This document shows, piece by piece, positions 33,995 to 44,835 of a stretch of 64,000 bases of DNA (position 1 is the first letter of the stretch; each line of letters starts with the position of its first letter). The notes beneath the pieces were generated by a model. That model was not told where the DNA came from. It did no database searches and saw only the letters and a program-made list of their open reading frames with translations. Position numbers and translations under genes: made by a program. The DNA lies in the NCBI GenBank assembly GCA_030062745.1, contig CP099854.1:12348153-12412152 (forward strand), written 5' to 3'. Origin of the DNA: Capitulum mitella (taxonomy: Eukaryota > Arthropoda > Thecostraca > Pollicipedomorpha > Pollicipedidae).

Positions 33995-34855
33995 GTTTGC
34001 GTGAGTGGTCGAATCGTTGAGGGATGTGTAGGTCAAAATGACACAGCGGAGAAATGAGAAAAAATACTAACGTAGCTCGGGAATAAGGTTAGAGTTGCCT
34101 GCGTTTTGAGAGTGAGATATGGGTACCCCAATTTTCTGGAGTGCGATCTCAGGCTTGACGTCACAGGACACATTCGGTCCTGGTCCAAGTGACAGCACCT
34201 ACTGATATTTTACACATCCCTTTGTTTTTTTCACCATTATTTCGGCCTTACCTTATGTTCCCAAGTACAAAAGAAAGTCGGAAAAGGCGTCTTTACCCGA
34301 GATCAGGTCGATATTTTACGGTATTCCATATCTTCGAAATTTGTTTGTCCATTTCAGCACCCACTGGGTGTCGTTTCCGTCACCTGGAAAGCTGAATCAG
34401 ATTATTCTACGTTTGATTCGGACGACCTTATTCGCGATCTGCCTTTTCGTTGCAGCGAAGTCGACACATTCCGATTCGACATGTCCAAACAGGAGCTGGC
34501 ACGCCATCTCCGTGACGTAGGACTCTGAACCAGTCCTCCGCCACATGACAAGCACGTGATCCACGCACGCGGAGTATAATCTGTCACTGATTGCAGCCGC
34601 CATTCATCGCGTTCATTCATGGCGAGAGGCCGCCCTGCCAGTCTGAGTGTCGTTATCGCCCGCCCCCCCCCTCCGCCCGGCCCTCTCCCTGTCAGCACCA
34701 CATCACCTGTGTGTGCACAGAGCTTATCTGCCCCCCCCCCCCCACCGAGCCGGGGAGGTCAGCGGAACCAGACGGCTGGGGCGGGAAAACAGGCAGAAAC
34801 CGCAGAAGCCTGTCTCATCGGAAAACAGGCCGAAACCGCAGAAGTCTGTCGCATG
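33995..34855. other. No gene recognised
   Basis: The stretch has mixed composition with C-runs at about 34662 and 34731-34743. Three overlapping + open frames at 34591-35014 reflect the C-rich sequence. Confidence 0.4.
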
Positions 34856-34864
34856 GGTCGCAAA

Positions 34865-35036
34865 CACTGGCGCAGTCAAAGGGGGTCGGGGGGCCCGACC
34901 CCCTTCCCCACACCCTTTAGGCCCACATTTTTGTGGAAGCCATTGCACACCGTCTTCCCAACAGGCGATTTCTGTGTGATTTCTGTTAACATTGAGCTAC
35001 CCCTCCCCCCTTAAGAAAATCCTGGTTTCGCCCCTG
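34865..35036. mobile_element. hAT-type MITE, 172 bp
   Basis: A perfect 8-bp direct repeat, gtcgcaaa, flanks it at 34857-34864 and 35037-35044. The ends are CACTGGCG on the left and CGCCCCTG on the right (reverse complement CAGGGGCG), an imperfect TIR of the kind common in hAT MITEs. An internal perfect hairpin (aagggggtcggg and its complement) lies near 34879-34904. The perfect target duplication suggests a fairly recent insertion. It has no coding capacity. Confidence 0.85.
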
Positions 35037-35044
35037 GTCGCAAA

Positions 35045-36295
35045 CGCACACTCTGCGATTTAAAACCTACAGTTCTTACACGTCCTTGCAAGAAACCGTT
35101 TTGCTGCGCGGCATCTTGGTATGCAGAATGATTCAGCAAGCTAAACGAATTTTCCACCTAGAACACGTGGTTGGAATTGAGGGAGCTAAGCTACAGGGAA
35201 GCCGACATATATCTTGCGAGTCAACTATTACCCCAAAATTCCATATTTATGGGGTTTTAAGACAGCTTGATGCGAAGTTATCCTGGATTGCAGTTATCCG
35301 CGCAGTGATGTGACGACTCAAGCGGGCGCAAGCTAATAAACGTCCTCAGAAAACTTGTATTGTGCCGTTATTAATGGGTGACGTCAGAACATTGTACATT
35401 TGTCAGAAGACGGCCGTTTTCGGAGGGAGGATTGCTCAGTTCGGCTGGGTGTTTCAGCAGTTTCGTCAGCTCTCTGATCCGTCGTGAAGCCGCCGCAGCT
35501 GTTCTGGTCGGCTGTTCGGTGGTCGGCGCTCCTCTGCTGGGGCCGCCTCTGGCCGGCGTCGTCCGCCGTGTGCCCCGGGCTCACAGGTGCACCTTCTGCA
35601 CGACTGAGGCCTCTCGTTAAACACAGCTGCCGCCGGCCGGACGCCGCAGGCCGAGTCCGCTCGGCGCCATGGACCCCCGGACTCGGAGTCCCGCCGGCGC
35701 GGCGGGCTACCGGACTCGGAGTCCCGCCCGCCGCCGCGGACTCAGGCGCGGACGACGCGTCCCGGCCGAAATGTGGTGACATGATGTGAAGGATGGAACA
35801 TATTCTGCAGAGGTGAGCACGACGCCACCCACTCAACTGCCTTTGTCAGGAGCGACAATGACTGACGTCCGGATGTGCGCCGTCTCCCTCGACCTCTCGA
35901 CAGTGACGAGAATACGGCTGCCAAATCCGAGCACCACTGTTTCGTCCAGCAGGCGCTGGCCCCTGGCTTCCTGGCGCAGGCTCGGACGCGTCTTACGGCG
36001 ACGCCAGTGTTGGCTCGGAGTCCGGCCAGTCTTCCGTCTGCCGACGACGTCAGAGCAGAGTACGTGACCTCAAACCTCAGGCGCTGATTCGGGCCTCAGC
36101 CGCCAGACACCGCCTATCTCCCCCCCCCCATCCCACCTCCTCCACGCTCGGGCCGTGGGAGTTTCGCAAAAACGCGCCGGACCTGCGGACCGTCGGCGGC
36201 GTCTTCCGAGAACTGCGGGCCGGCGGCGCCCCGGCGGCAGCGACGGCCGATAGCGCTATCTCGCGCCGCCGGCCGTGCCGCGGACCGGCGGCGCC
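35045..36295. other. No gene recognised; CpG-rich from about 35480
   Basis: Open frames of 79-150 codons lie on both strands in GC-rich sequence. No motif was recognised. Confidence 0.4.
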
Positions 36296-36296
36296 A

Positions 36297-36800
36297 GAGC
36301 CGGGCTACTGCACCTGAGGCGGCCAGAACCGCGACACCCCACCGGACCCACACCGGACCTCACGGGACCACACGGGACCACACCGGGCCACACCAGTTAC
36401 TGAACCCACACCGGAGCCGGGCCCCTGCACCTGAGGCGGCCAGAACCGCGACACCCCACCGGACCCACACCGGACCTCACGGGACCACACCGGGCCACAC
36501 CAGTTACTGAACCCACACCGGAGCCGGGCCCCTGCACCTAGGGCGGCCAGAACCCACACACCGGTCCACACCGGGCCGCACCGGACCGACACCGAACCCA
36601 CACCGGACCACACCGGACCCACATCGGACCACACCGGACCACACCGGTCCACGCCGGGCCACACCAGACACAGAACCCACACAGGAGCCGGCTCTACCAC
36701 CGCCTGCGACAGGTCCCACGAGTACAAACCGGCCTGAACCCACACCGGAGTTCACCGGGCCACACCGGACCCACAAACTGCAGCCTGAACACGCACCGGA
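36297..36800. repeat. Nested tandem repeat: 107-117-bp units built from about 11-bp words
   Basis: Large units start at 36297, 36414 and 36521 with gagccgggc followed by tgcacct and ggcggccagaacc. Between them, and on to 36800, the sequence is made of caccggacca, cacaccggaccca and cgggccacac words. The 146-codon minus open frame and its 90-codon partner follow from this. Confidence 0.92.
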
Positions 36801-39190
36801 CTACCTGGACCCACACCAGGCGGCCTGAGGCCACGCCGGACCGTCTGAACTCGGACTGGACCTCTCTGTGTTCCCGCTAAATGGACGGACCTCTGCGTCT
36901 TTCTCGTCGTCGCACGGCGTATGAGTGGGAACGTCAAACGCTCGGCAGCGCAGGCACACTGTGACGATTTCGTCACGGCCCCGAAAGACGCTGACATGCC
37001 GTGGAATCGGACGTGTCGCCAGCTTCCATTATGACCGCTGCGAGACATCAAATGACTTGTCAGACGCATCTAGAAGCCCTGGTCATTTCGCGTTTCGACA
37101 TGACGTCATAACATCACCTCCCACTCTGATCCGTGGCAACTCGAGCCGTGGCGGGCCGAATACCTGGCAGCGAACACGGATATGGGAGCATTTTTAAAGC
37201 TGCTGGGGCCACCACCGGACCTGCCCTATGGCTGATGCACTGACTGGAGCACCATTGTCGACGCTTGGAGCGTGACTGTTGCGACTCCCCATCTGTGCCT
37301 GTCCCCCTTCCCCCACCTCCTGGCGGCACTGGCCACCTCTCGGCAGCGCGCCGGCCTGCCATCTGGCCGCGGCCAACCGGAAGTGCCGCGCTTCCGGCCG
37401 CGCACAGCAGGTACGCGCCGCGTTTTACGGCGGCTCTGCGCCGCAACTGTCGCCGCTCCGTGTGTCAGCTGACGGCTCAGAGGGGCCGCGGCTGGCAGAG
37501 CCGGCGTCAGCGGCGGCGGCGGCCGCCTGTCGTCCGGCAGAGTCCTGTAGTCCGGCGTCCGACAGTGGACAGACAGCGGCGGCTGCATCCCTCCGGGCCC
37601 TGCCGGCAGGCCAGACGTCTCACTCTGGCCAGTCGACACTTATCTCACTCCGAACCTCACTGAGATAAGCCTCGGCCCGTGCGAAGGGCTGCTGTCAGAG
37701 CACCTGGTGGCCGCGACCTTGGTGCCGGCTGCGCGCCGCCGGCGTTCAAGGTGCTCCGACTCCGACAAAACAACGCAGCCTGCATGCCTGCCATGCGTCG
37801 GACCGTCGCAGCCCACATGGCAACGTCGCCACCCTGGGAGTCCCATGTATTGTCAGACTTCCCCATGGACGCTGGTAAGCGCGGACTAACCCTGCCCTGG
37901 TCCTGTTGACGGTCAGTTTTCTCTGCGGCGCCGTAACAGACTTACCTGAAGACGCCCGTACTAGCAGAACAGCAACGTGCAAAAACTTGATCGAGCTATT
38001 TCCCATTGGGAGAGAAATGAGAAAAATGTAAATTGCACCTGGCCCTTCCATTTTCTCACAAAGGAGCTCGCCACGCCGACTTCCTAAAAAGTAACTTCCC
38101 AAGGCCTTCAAGAAGGGGCAGGGGTGTCGTGGGGGGAGGGACTGCGGGCCTGTCGCAGCCCACCTGGCGCCGGCGGCGGAAATTACCGGCCCGAGGTCGT
38201 GTGGTGGGCGCGCTCCGTTTGGCTAATTACCCGCACGGCCGGCGCGGCGGCGGAGGAGGGGGCTCACGGGCGGGGGGGGCGTGAAATCGGCGACACCGCC
38301 GCGCGCCGCGCCACAGTCATCGGACGGCTAATTGGAGAGGGGAGGGGCCGTGGGTAATGACTCGCGTCCCCCCTTCTGGAGGGGGTACGGCAGGTCCCCT
38401 GAGACCAGCTGGGAGGCGGTGGAATGGCTCTTCCGCTGCGCACAATGGCAGACCCACCGCGCCGCCACCGTTGCCCGCCCCTTCCTTTCCCGGCGGCGGT
38501 CGCCTTTAAAGAGGGGACCGCCGCAGCCCGGGAAGGACTCATCTTTCACAACCAGCCTTATTGTTTAGCGCCGTCACCACAAGACCAGCATATGATCTTC
38601 TCAGGTCAGAAAACTCATTACGAAGATGGTTGACGTTTGGTTCGACGTAGAAAACCACTGGAGATAATATTCGACCCATGCGACCTTATGGTGCAAGGTG
38701 GCCCCTCTTCTGGCCTCTGTGTTCTCTGGCCATGGGCGGCTTGGATGAGCTGCAGGGGTCCAATCTCATACTGCTCCAACGCACCAGACGACATCAGAGA
38801 ACAGAAAACAAATCGGTGGAGCAAAGCCGACGGTGTATCCCATTCAAACAAAAATGTCAAGACTAATTTTTAGTCCTTAACCCTCCCACCCCTCCTCTTC
38901 ATTCCGTATCGTATTCCATCTGCTTGGCGTGAACTCGGTGGAGGTGTGCGCAGTTTCTTCCGGAAGCCATGAACCGGCAACCACGGCGCCCCGGCTGCCT
39001 CCGGAGAGATACCGTACACCCGGAGCCGCCAGATGATGCCACTCGGAGGGCGGCAGCTCAGGAGATGGCTGTTCAGAGCTGTCGTCGTGCGTACCGGGTG
39101 GCCTCCTGTGCGAGCCGGCCCGCTCTGCTGTCAGCGACAGCAGGGAAGCTGCCCGGTTGTGCCAAAAAGTGCCTGCGCCTGATGCAACGT
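36801..39190. other. No gene recognised; CpG-rich at 37300-37640 and 38100-38540
   Basis: Overlapping open frames on both strands (up to 137 codons) follow GC content. I found no domain, RNA gene or transposon end. Confidence 0.4.
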
Positions 39191-39197
39191 GGGCACT

Positions 39198-39405
39198 GGC
39201 GGCTGGTGACTGACGATTGGAGACTAGTGGCTAATGACTGACGACTGGCGACTGGCGGCGTGTGACTGGCTGTTGGCGGCTGGCAAGTGGTGACTGGCGA
39301 TTGGCGACCCGTGACTGGTGACTGGCGGACGGCGGCTGGCGACTGTTGACTGGCGACTGACAGCTAACGACTGGTGACTGACGGCTGATGACGGACAGGC
39401 GCCGT
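39198..39405. repeat. 7-bp tandem repeat (GACTGGC/GACTGGT type)
   Basis: Heptamers such as gactggt, gactggc, gattggc, ggctggc and gactgac follow one another in register over about 200 bp. Confidence 0.9.
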
Positions 39406-39409
39406 GTAA

Positions 39410-41435
39410 CGGTGACAAAATGAGCTTTGCTCACGGTGAAGCTGGTTTAATTTTTCTTTGTCAAAAATCTGATGAAGAAGAACAGAAAGTTCTCAGAGCG
39501 AGCTTTCGGTCAAGTTGGCCTAACTGAAGGACTCTGATCGTTGCAGACGATGTCCTCGACAACTGCGGAATAGAAAAGCGGTATTTCGATGGCGGATGTA
39601 AGGAACGGAAGATAAGAACACTGACAGTCTTGAGCAGATGTTTTGCGGGGGGACTTCTAGACAATTTCATTGTTCCATGCCAGGTCTTTATCGGTTTTCT
39701 TTGCACGCCTTTGGCAGCATCTCTTGTTTATTTTCGCTCCGCAAGAGGTTGAGAATTCGCGTCTCCCCCATATTCCCGGAAACTGGAGGGGCACTTGGAA
39801 AAAACATCAGATTTGGAAAGCTCGGTGTAGTTTTTGATTTTTTCATTCCCCCACAACACAATGCGCATGAACAGAGCACCTGGACAAAGCGAACGACCTC
39901 CCCCGTGTCGGCCCAGGATAAACGACTGAATTTATTATTGAGTTCGAGGTTCCATGGCCCGCTGTGAACTTGTCCCAAACCTCCTTACATCGAGACGGTA
40001 CCAGAACATGTGCGAAATAGATTTGCCCTGTCCAGGACATTTGTCGCATTCGTTCGGGATGCGTATGCCTTAAGTAGCGAGGTGGCTATTCGTTGGCAGT
40101 GTACGATGTAAAATTCTGAATTCATGACACCTCAGCTTGACGTCTTAAGTGTAGCTCAATGCCATTCAACGCCACAAAGTTTATTTCACATTTTTTGTTT
40201 TGTAACCGAAAACAGATTAACCAACATTGCAGAACAAAGGATGCATCACATCGCAGTTACCTGAGTTCTCTACCATCTTTAATTTATGGACGGTAAGAGG
40301 AGGGAGGGTAGACTTCGTCCTCGTCCCCTTGTCGGTAACACAGCTCGGCAGGGTGACGATCAGGGACAAAGCTTTAAGAACGCATTGCAGGTGCTCAACA
40401 GATCACCTGTCTGGAACATCTGTCTCAGCAGATCACCGGTCTGGAGCATCTGCCTGGGGAGGCGCCGCCGGGTGCTGACTGAGCCGCGCGCAGAGGACTG
40501 TCAACGTCGCCGCCAGGCTGGTCAGCGGCGTGAGACACCGCACGTGCACCTCTCCCATTTTCAGTGCACCGTGGGCGATGTCGGTGACAGAAAACGTCAA
40601 GTCCTGGAAATGTTTACAGGGCTGTACATTCCACCAGTGCACCCCGCGAATTAAAAGACCCGTTCGCAGCACGCGGTATCTTAGCACCACACACGGGCAG
40701 TGACCACAGGGACCACACCACATTCAGAGCGGCGTCGCCGCTTCCCATCTCCCGCGCGCGAGGTTCAGCGCCACCCGGAGCCTTTTTTTACCATGCCAAC
40801 GCTTGGCGGAAAGGTCTTAATCTCAGTCTTAAAAAGCCCAGCCGCGTTTTCGCACACACCATGCGTGTCTGACTACAATAGTGGGCTTCGTTATTACTCA
40901 CCTCGTGCATTTTTCGCCATCGTCATTTCCTTACATTTCTTACCTGTGCTTCAAGTATTTTTTCCTTTACATCGTATTTGTCAGTTTAAACTCAGTAAAA
41001 ACGTTTAAACGCACCATGCAGATCGCGTTTAACAAACGAAACAAAAGGTCGTCATACCACGGATTTCACAACTGCAGCCAAAATGAAAGCTATTGAAATA
41101 GCTTCACATTGTGCCGCTCTTTTCTGAAACAAGGCATAACATGAGCACTCAGGCACTATTTATGGATCTCGGCTTTGGTGTTACAGTTATCCAAGCACCT
41201 GCAAACGTCCAGCAAACTCCGCTCATCACGAGGTAAACCTCGTGGCCGTGCCGTGCGGCCGTGCCCTTCTTAGCACTTCGCTGTCCATCAGCACCGTAAA
41301 TCATAGCTCCTTTACGGGAATCTGAATCTTAAGCCTCGGCCTCCACGCGACAGCCTGCACGTGCCAAGGTAGCCAGATTTCCAAGACCGACACGCCTCCC
41401 TTCCGAAAACCTGCCTGACCGCGAAAACAAGAGGT
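39410..41435. other. No gene recognised
   Basis: Only short open frames occur. A small repeat of cagatcacc, ggtctgga and catctg words lies at 40395-40455. Confidence 0.45.
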
Positions 41436-41439
41436 AACG

Positions 41440-41990
41440 CCGCGCACATAGCCGGCCCATAACGGGAGCTGCCCGCCGGCACACCTTCGCCCGGATCCCC
41501 GGCGCCGCCGCCACCTGGCAGCGCCGGCTCGGCGGCGCCTGTGACGTCACGCCGCGCCAGGTGCGGACGCGGCGCGCCAGATAGGCCGCCGCCCGGCGCC
41601 GGCCGCCGCGCCGGCCCGGTGCTAGCCGCCGATTCGCGGCTGCAGTCGCCGCCGAAGAGCGGCCGCCTGGCGGGCGGGCTGCGCCGCCGGACACGGCGGG
41701 CCGGCGCGGCGCGCCACCTGTTGCCTCGTTACGTTGTTTAGGGAACGATCCGCGCTATCATACGCATTCCGCGCTGCGCGGCGCCGGACAGGTGGCGCCA
41801 GCGGTGGCGCCAGCGCGAATCTCGCGCGGGCGAACGGGCGGCGGCGGCGGCGGCGGCGCGCGGAGATGATTCACGGCCGGAGACTCGCCGCGGGGAGCTG
41901 GGCCGCCTCCGGAGCCCCTGAAGCGGCTCGTAATGAGGCGGTGACGCAGCACGCGCAGATGCCGCCGCCGCGCCGGCGCCGCAGCTGAAG
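41440..41990. other. Strong CpG island-like stretch with (CGG)n
   Basis: This is one of the most CpG-dense stretches of the window, with ggcgcgc and gccggcgcc words and a CGG tract near 41838-41862. It could be a promoter-type CpG island, but no TATA box, donor site or following exon was identified. The open frames on both strands are compositional. Confidence 0.45.
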
Positions 41991-42256
41991 CCGATGGACC
42001 GATCGAGACAAGTGGTTCACAGGAGCTGTGCAGTGTCTTTTATTTGGCCTTAATTTTCATGCACTTCGTTATTGCGGGCCATAGAGCATGTGAGGAAAAG
42101 AAGCAAATTTGGGGGAAACTGAACTTTATCATAGGAAGAAAACTTTGCTGCGGCAAAAAATTGAGGATGTCCAATGTCCTGTTAGTTTTGAAGATGCGTT
42201 CTTGCATTTACCGTACTTCTAGTGCGTATTTCGAACATATGAAGGTGGCGTAACGT

Positions 42257-42657
42257 CAAGGGCGTCGATTTCTGTGAATGATTGGGGAGGCAGAGTCGAG
42301 GACCCGACAACCTAACCTCCCCCCAATGGGGGTTTCTCAATGGATTTAGCCCACTTTATTTTGACCAACAGCAATTCATAAGTCTTTTGCTACTATTTAC
42401 CAAACAGAAAATTGGATGTCGCCAAATGTACAGGTATATATGGATGGAAGACAGAAAGATAGGTAGATACATTTCTTTAGATTTTATTCTTTACTTTCCG
42501 CTTATCTCTTATCTACTGCAGCCATTTTTCCTTATTACTACCCATTTCTCTTTAAAACTGACAGAAGATGTTGGGGACCCGAACCAGCATTGGGTGGGCC
42601 CAGATCAACATTGGGTGGACCAGGGCCCTCGCAAAAGAATACAGATCGACACCCCTG
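42257..42657. mobile_element. hAT-type MITE, 401 bp
   Basis: The left end is CAAGGGCGTCGATTT and the reverse complement of the right end is CAGGGGTGTCGATCT (12 of 15 match). The flanking 8-mers cgtaacgt (42249-42256) and cgtgacgc (42658-42665) agree at 6 of 8 positions, as for a mutated target duplication. Inside, 42308-42372 is strongly similar to the arms of the palindrome at 25782-26099. Near the right end cattgggtgg is repeated. The 126-codon open frame 42282-42662 lies within and is not convincing. Confidence 0.7.
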
Positions 42658-42669
42658 CGTGACGCTGAC

Positions 42670-43290
42670 GTCGCATAAATGTTTCGTACGTCCGTCGCGA
42701 TCTATGTTACTGTGTCGATCACCGTCCCCTGACCAGCAGCGTGTGACGTTTCTGGGTTGTGACAGGTTTCTGCACGACGTAGCTGGCGCCAGCTGGCGTG
42801 CCGCTGACGGCGACAAGCTGGTGATCACGGACCCAGGTGTCGCTCCAACGACTGCCCCTGAACCCGCTCCGAATCCGGCCGGACCAGCCGCCAGTACGAC
42901 CTCCGCCCAGCGGCCGCGGCCACGTATCGACATCGCAGTAACGTGACAAACACCTCATCCTGTCGAAAAAAACACTGTTCACCCCCGGCCACCGTCAGTG
43001 CATCCCCATACAGCTCACACCCGGCCATCGTCAGTACATCTCTACAAAGCTAACAGCCAGCCACCGTCAGTACATCCTCTGCACAGCTCACAGCCGGCCG
43101 CCGTCAGCGGGCCGCCAAGTCGGCGGCGCCGGCCGGCCGTCGGGCGGCCGCGAGATTCGCTGTGCCGGCACTGATCCCAGGTGGTGGCGCCAGCCGGGCG
43201 GGCCGCCGCCGCCGCCGCCGCCGCCGCCCCGATTCTGGCCGCCGATAACGGCCGACCAGGCGGCCCGGCCGACGGACTCACGGACCGACG
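42670..43290. other. GC-rich stretch with a (GCC)n tract
   Basis: A degenerate repeat with ccggccaccgtcagt and acatc words occupies about 42985-43105, and a GCC tract lies at 43203-43230. Minus-strand open frames are by-products. Confidence 0.6.
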
Positions 43291-43295
43291 GACCC

Positions 43296-43596
43296 ACCGT
43301 TTAAATGGACGGACGGACGGACGGACAAATAAACAGACGGACACGAGGACGGACCGTTTTTTTACACAGAATGGGCAGCAGCCGGTTGGACAAACGGATG
43401 GGCATACTATTTAAATGGACGGCAGGTTGAGGGACACACAGTTTGAATGGACGGCAGCTGAACGGACGGACGGACACACTGTTTCAATGAACGGCAGATA
43501 GACGGATGGACAGACTCACTAAATGGACGGCGGTTGGACGGGTGGAAGGGCACACCATTAAAATGTATGGTGGGTTAACGGATGGACGGACACAGT
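43296..43596. repeat. Degenerate repeat of about 50 bp with a GGAC tetranucleotide core
   Basis: A (GGAC)n core at 43310-43326 is followed by units carrying aatggacggc, ggacggac and acacac. A single related word, taaatggacggcagatgg, occurs near 46211. Confidence 0.8.
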
Positions 43597-43736
43597 ATTC
43601 AACCCTCGCCCCCATTGGGGCGAGGGTTGAATAGGTGGGGTTGGATCTTTAGCGTCTAACATTATCGCTAAATCTGATAGGCGGGGTTGAATAGGAGGGG
43701 TTGGATCAGCCCCCCTATGGGGGTTGATCCAACCCC
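43597..43736. repeat. Two strong hairpins with a direct repeat between them
   Basis: Hairpin 1 has perfect 16-bp arms at 43597-43612 and 43617-43632. Hairpin 2 has 18-bp arms with one mismatch at 43697-43714 and 43719-43736. The segment ggttgaatagg followed by ggggttggatc occurs twice (near 43625 and 43685). It is probably the end of a non-autonomous element whose limits I cannot set. Confidence 0.8.
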
Positions 43737-44168
43737 GAGGTTTTCCGAGGATAACTTCCGAACGGTCTGTTTGATCCATTTGAAACTTGGTGTACCCTCC
43801 GGGACATCCTTTCCGCATCTTATGATGAAAAAATATTTTCTACTTTGCCAAGGTAACTAGCTATGACGTCATAATGGGAGCCATACTGGCCGTTTTCGCG
43901 CTCGGACGCCGCCGGTTTCCAACGGTCTCAGTTTCGTCTCACTGTAAGACGGTTGGAATGCACAAATACAAGAAACTGTATATCAATCGACTCCAAACTG
44001 TATATTCCACAAGACTATACGCACACATGACAGGCTTATGGTCACTGCCGGGATTATCGAGGGTGTAAACTGAGGTCATGAGCTACGGCGGGAAACACGT
44101 TAGTTTTTATCTTTTTGGGAATGCGATAGGAAATAAGCATCGCAAAACAGCCTATATTTTTGGACTGC
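43737..44168. other. No gene recognised; contains a dispersed motif
   Basis: The reverse complement of 43744-43795 contains accaagtttca followed by ggaagttat, similar to two segments inside the TTAA elements. It may belong to the same element as the hairpins just upstream. Confidence 0.4.
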
Positions 44169-44498
44169 TTAACCCTATTCCCGGCAGGGGGGGGCGGAAT
44201 CCGCCCCCCCTCGGGTTTTTTGCTTGCCAATTCCAGGCTTTTTAACGCAGCTTCACGAAACTTGGTTACTTTTCCTAGCTATTCCTTCTACGCGCCGTGA
44301 CAAAATTTCGAAATTCTATTTTGCTCAGGGGCGGAGCCAGGCAACGTTTTTGGGAGGCACCTCAGGCCATTTTTGGCCATGTTGAGGGTAAAAAAAAAAT
44401 GTCTGCCAAAAACAGAGTCTTTAAGATAAAACTTAAAACTTTATATGAATGTATAGCTAAATAGTTGGGCAATGTGCATATGTAATTTTGTTTATCTG

Positions 44499-44534
44499 AG
44501 GTCACTTTACAAGGTCAGGTCAAGGTCAAAAGTC
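44499..44534 (+). promoter_or_regulatory. AGGTCA half-site cluster 1 in element C
   Basis: AGGTCA occurs at 44499, 44512, 44517 (overlapping by one base) and 44523, followed by AGTCA. The last site forms TCAAGGTCA, the extended monomer site of FTZ-F1/SF-1 and ERR type receptors. Binding is not shown; this is motif evidence only. Confidence 0.4.
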
Positions 44535-44802
44535 AACATTTGTTTTTTCGCAATAATTTCGGCGCCGTTTTTTCAAATGCCAAACCCGGAATATATATGA
44601 CGTAGAAGGGTGCCCTCTACATGTGTACCAAGTTTCAGCTTGATATCAGGTCGGGTCACGGAGCTATGACCTAAAATGTCAGTGCGCGTACCCTATATCG
44701 CAATAGCCAAAAAATGAATTTTTTGGAATAGAGTGAATTCAATCGATTAAAAACGTTTACAGATAATACTGAATGCACACGACATCATTCCAGGTGACCC
44801 CA

Positions 44803-44835
44803 AGGTCACTGGAGGTCATTTAAGGTCAAAGGTCA
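44803..44835 (+). promoter_or_regulatory. AGGTCA half-site cluster 2 (DR4-DR4-DR1) in element C
   Basis: Four perfect AGGTCA half-sites start at 44803, 44813, 44823 and 44830, with spacers of 4, 4 and 1 bp, all on the same strand. Direct repeats with 1- and 4-bp spacing are classic nuclear-receptor dimer sites. The same array is intact in copy B and has a mutated last site in copy A. Confidence 0.45.
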
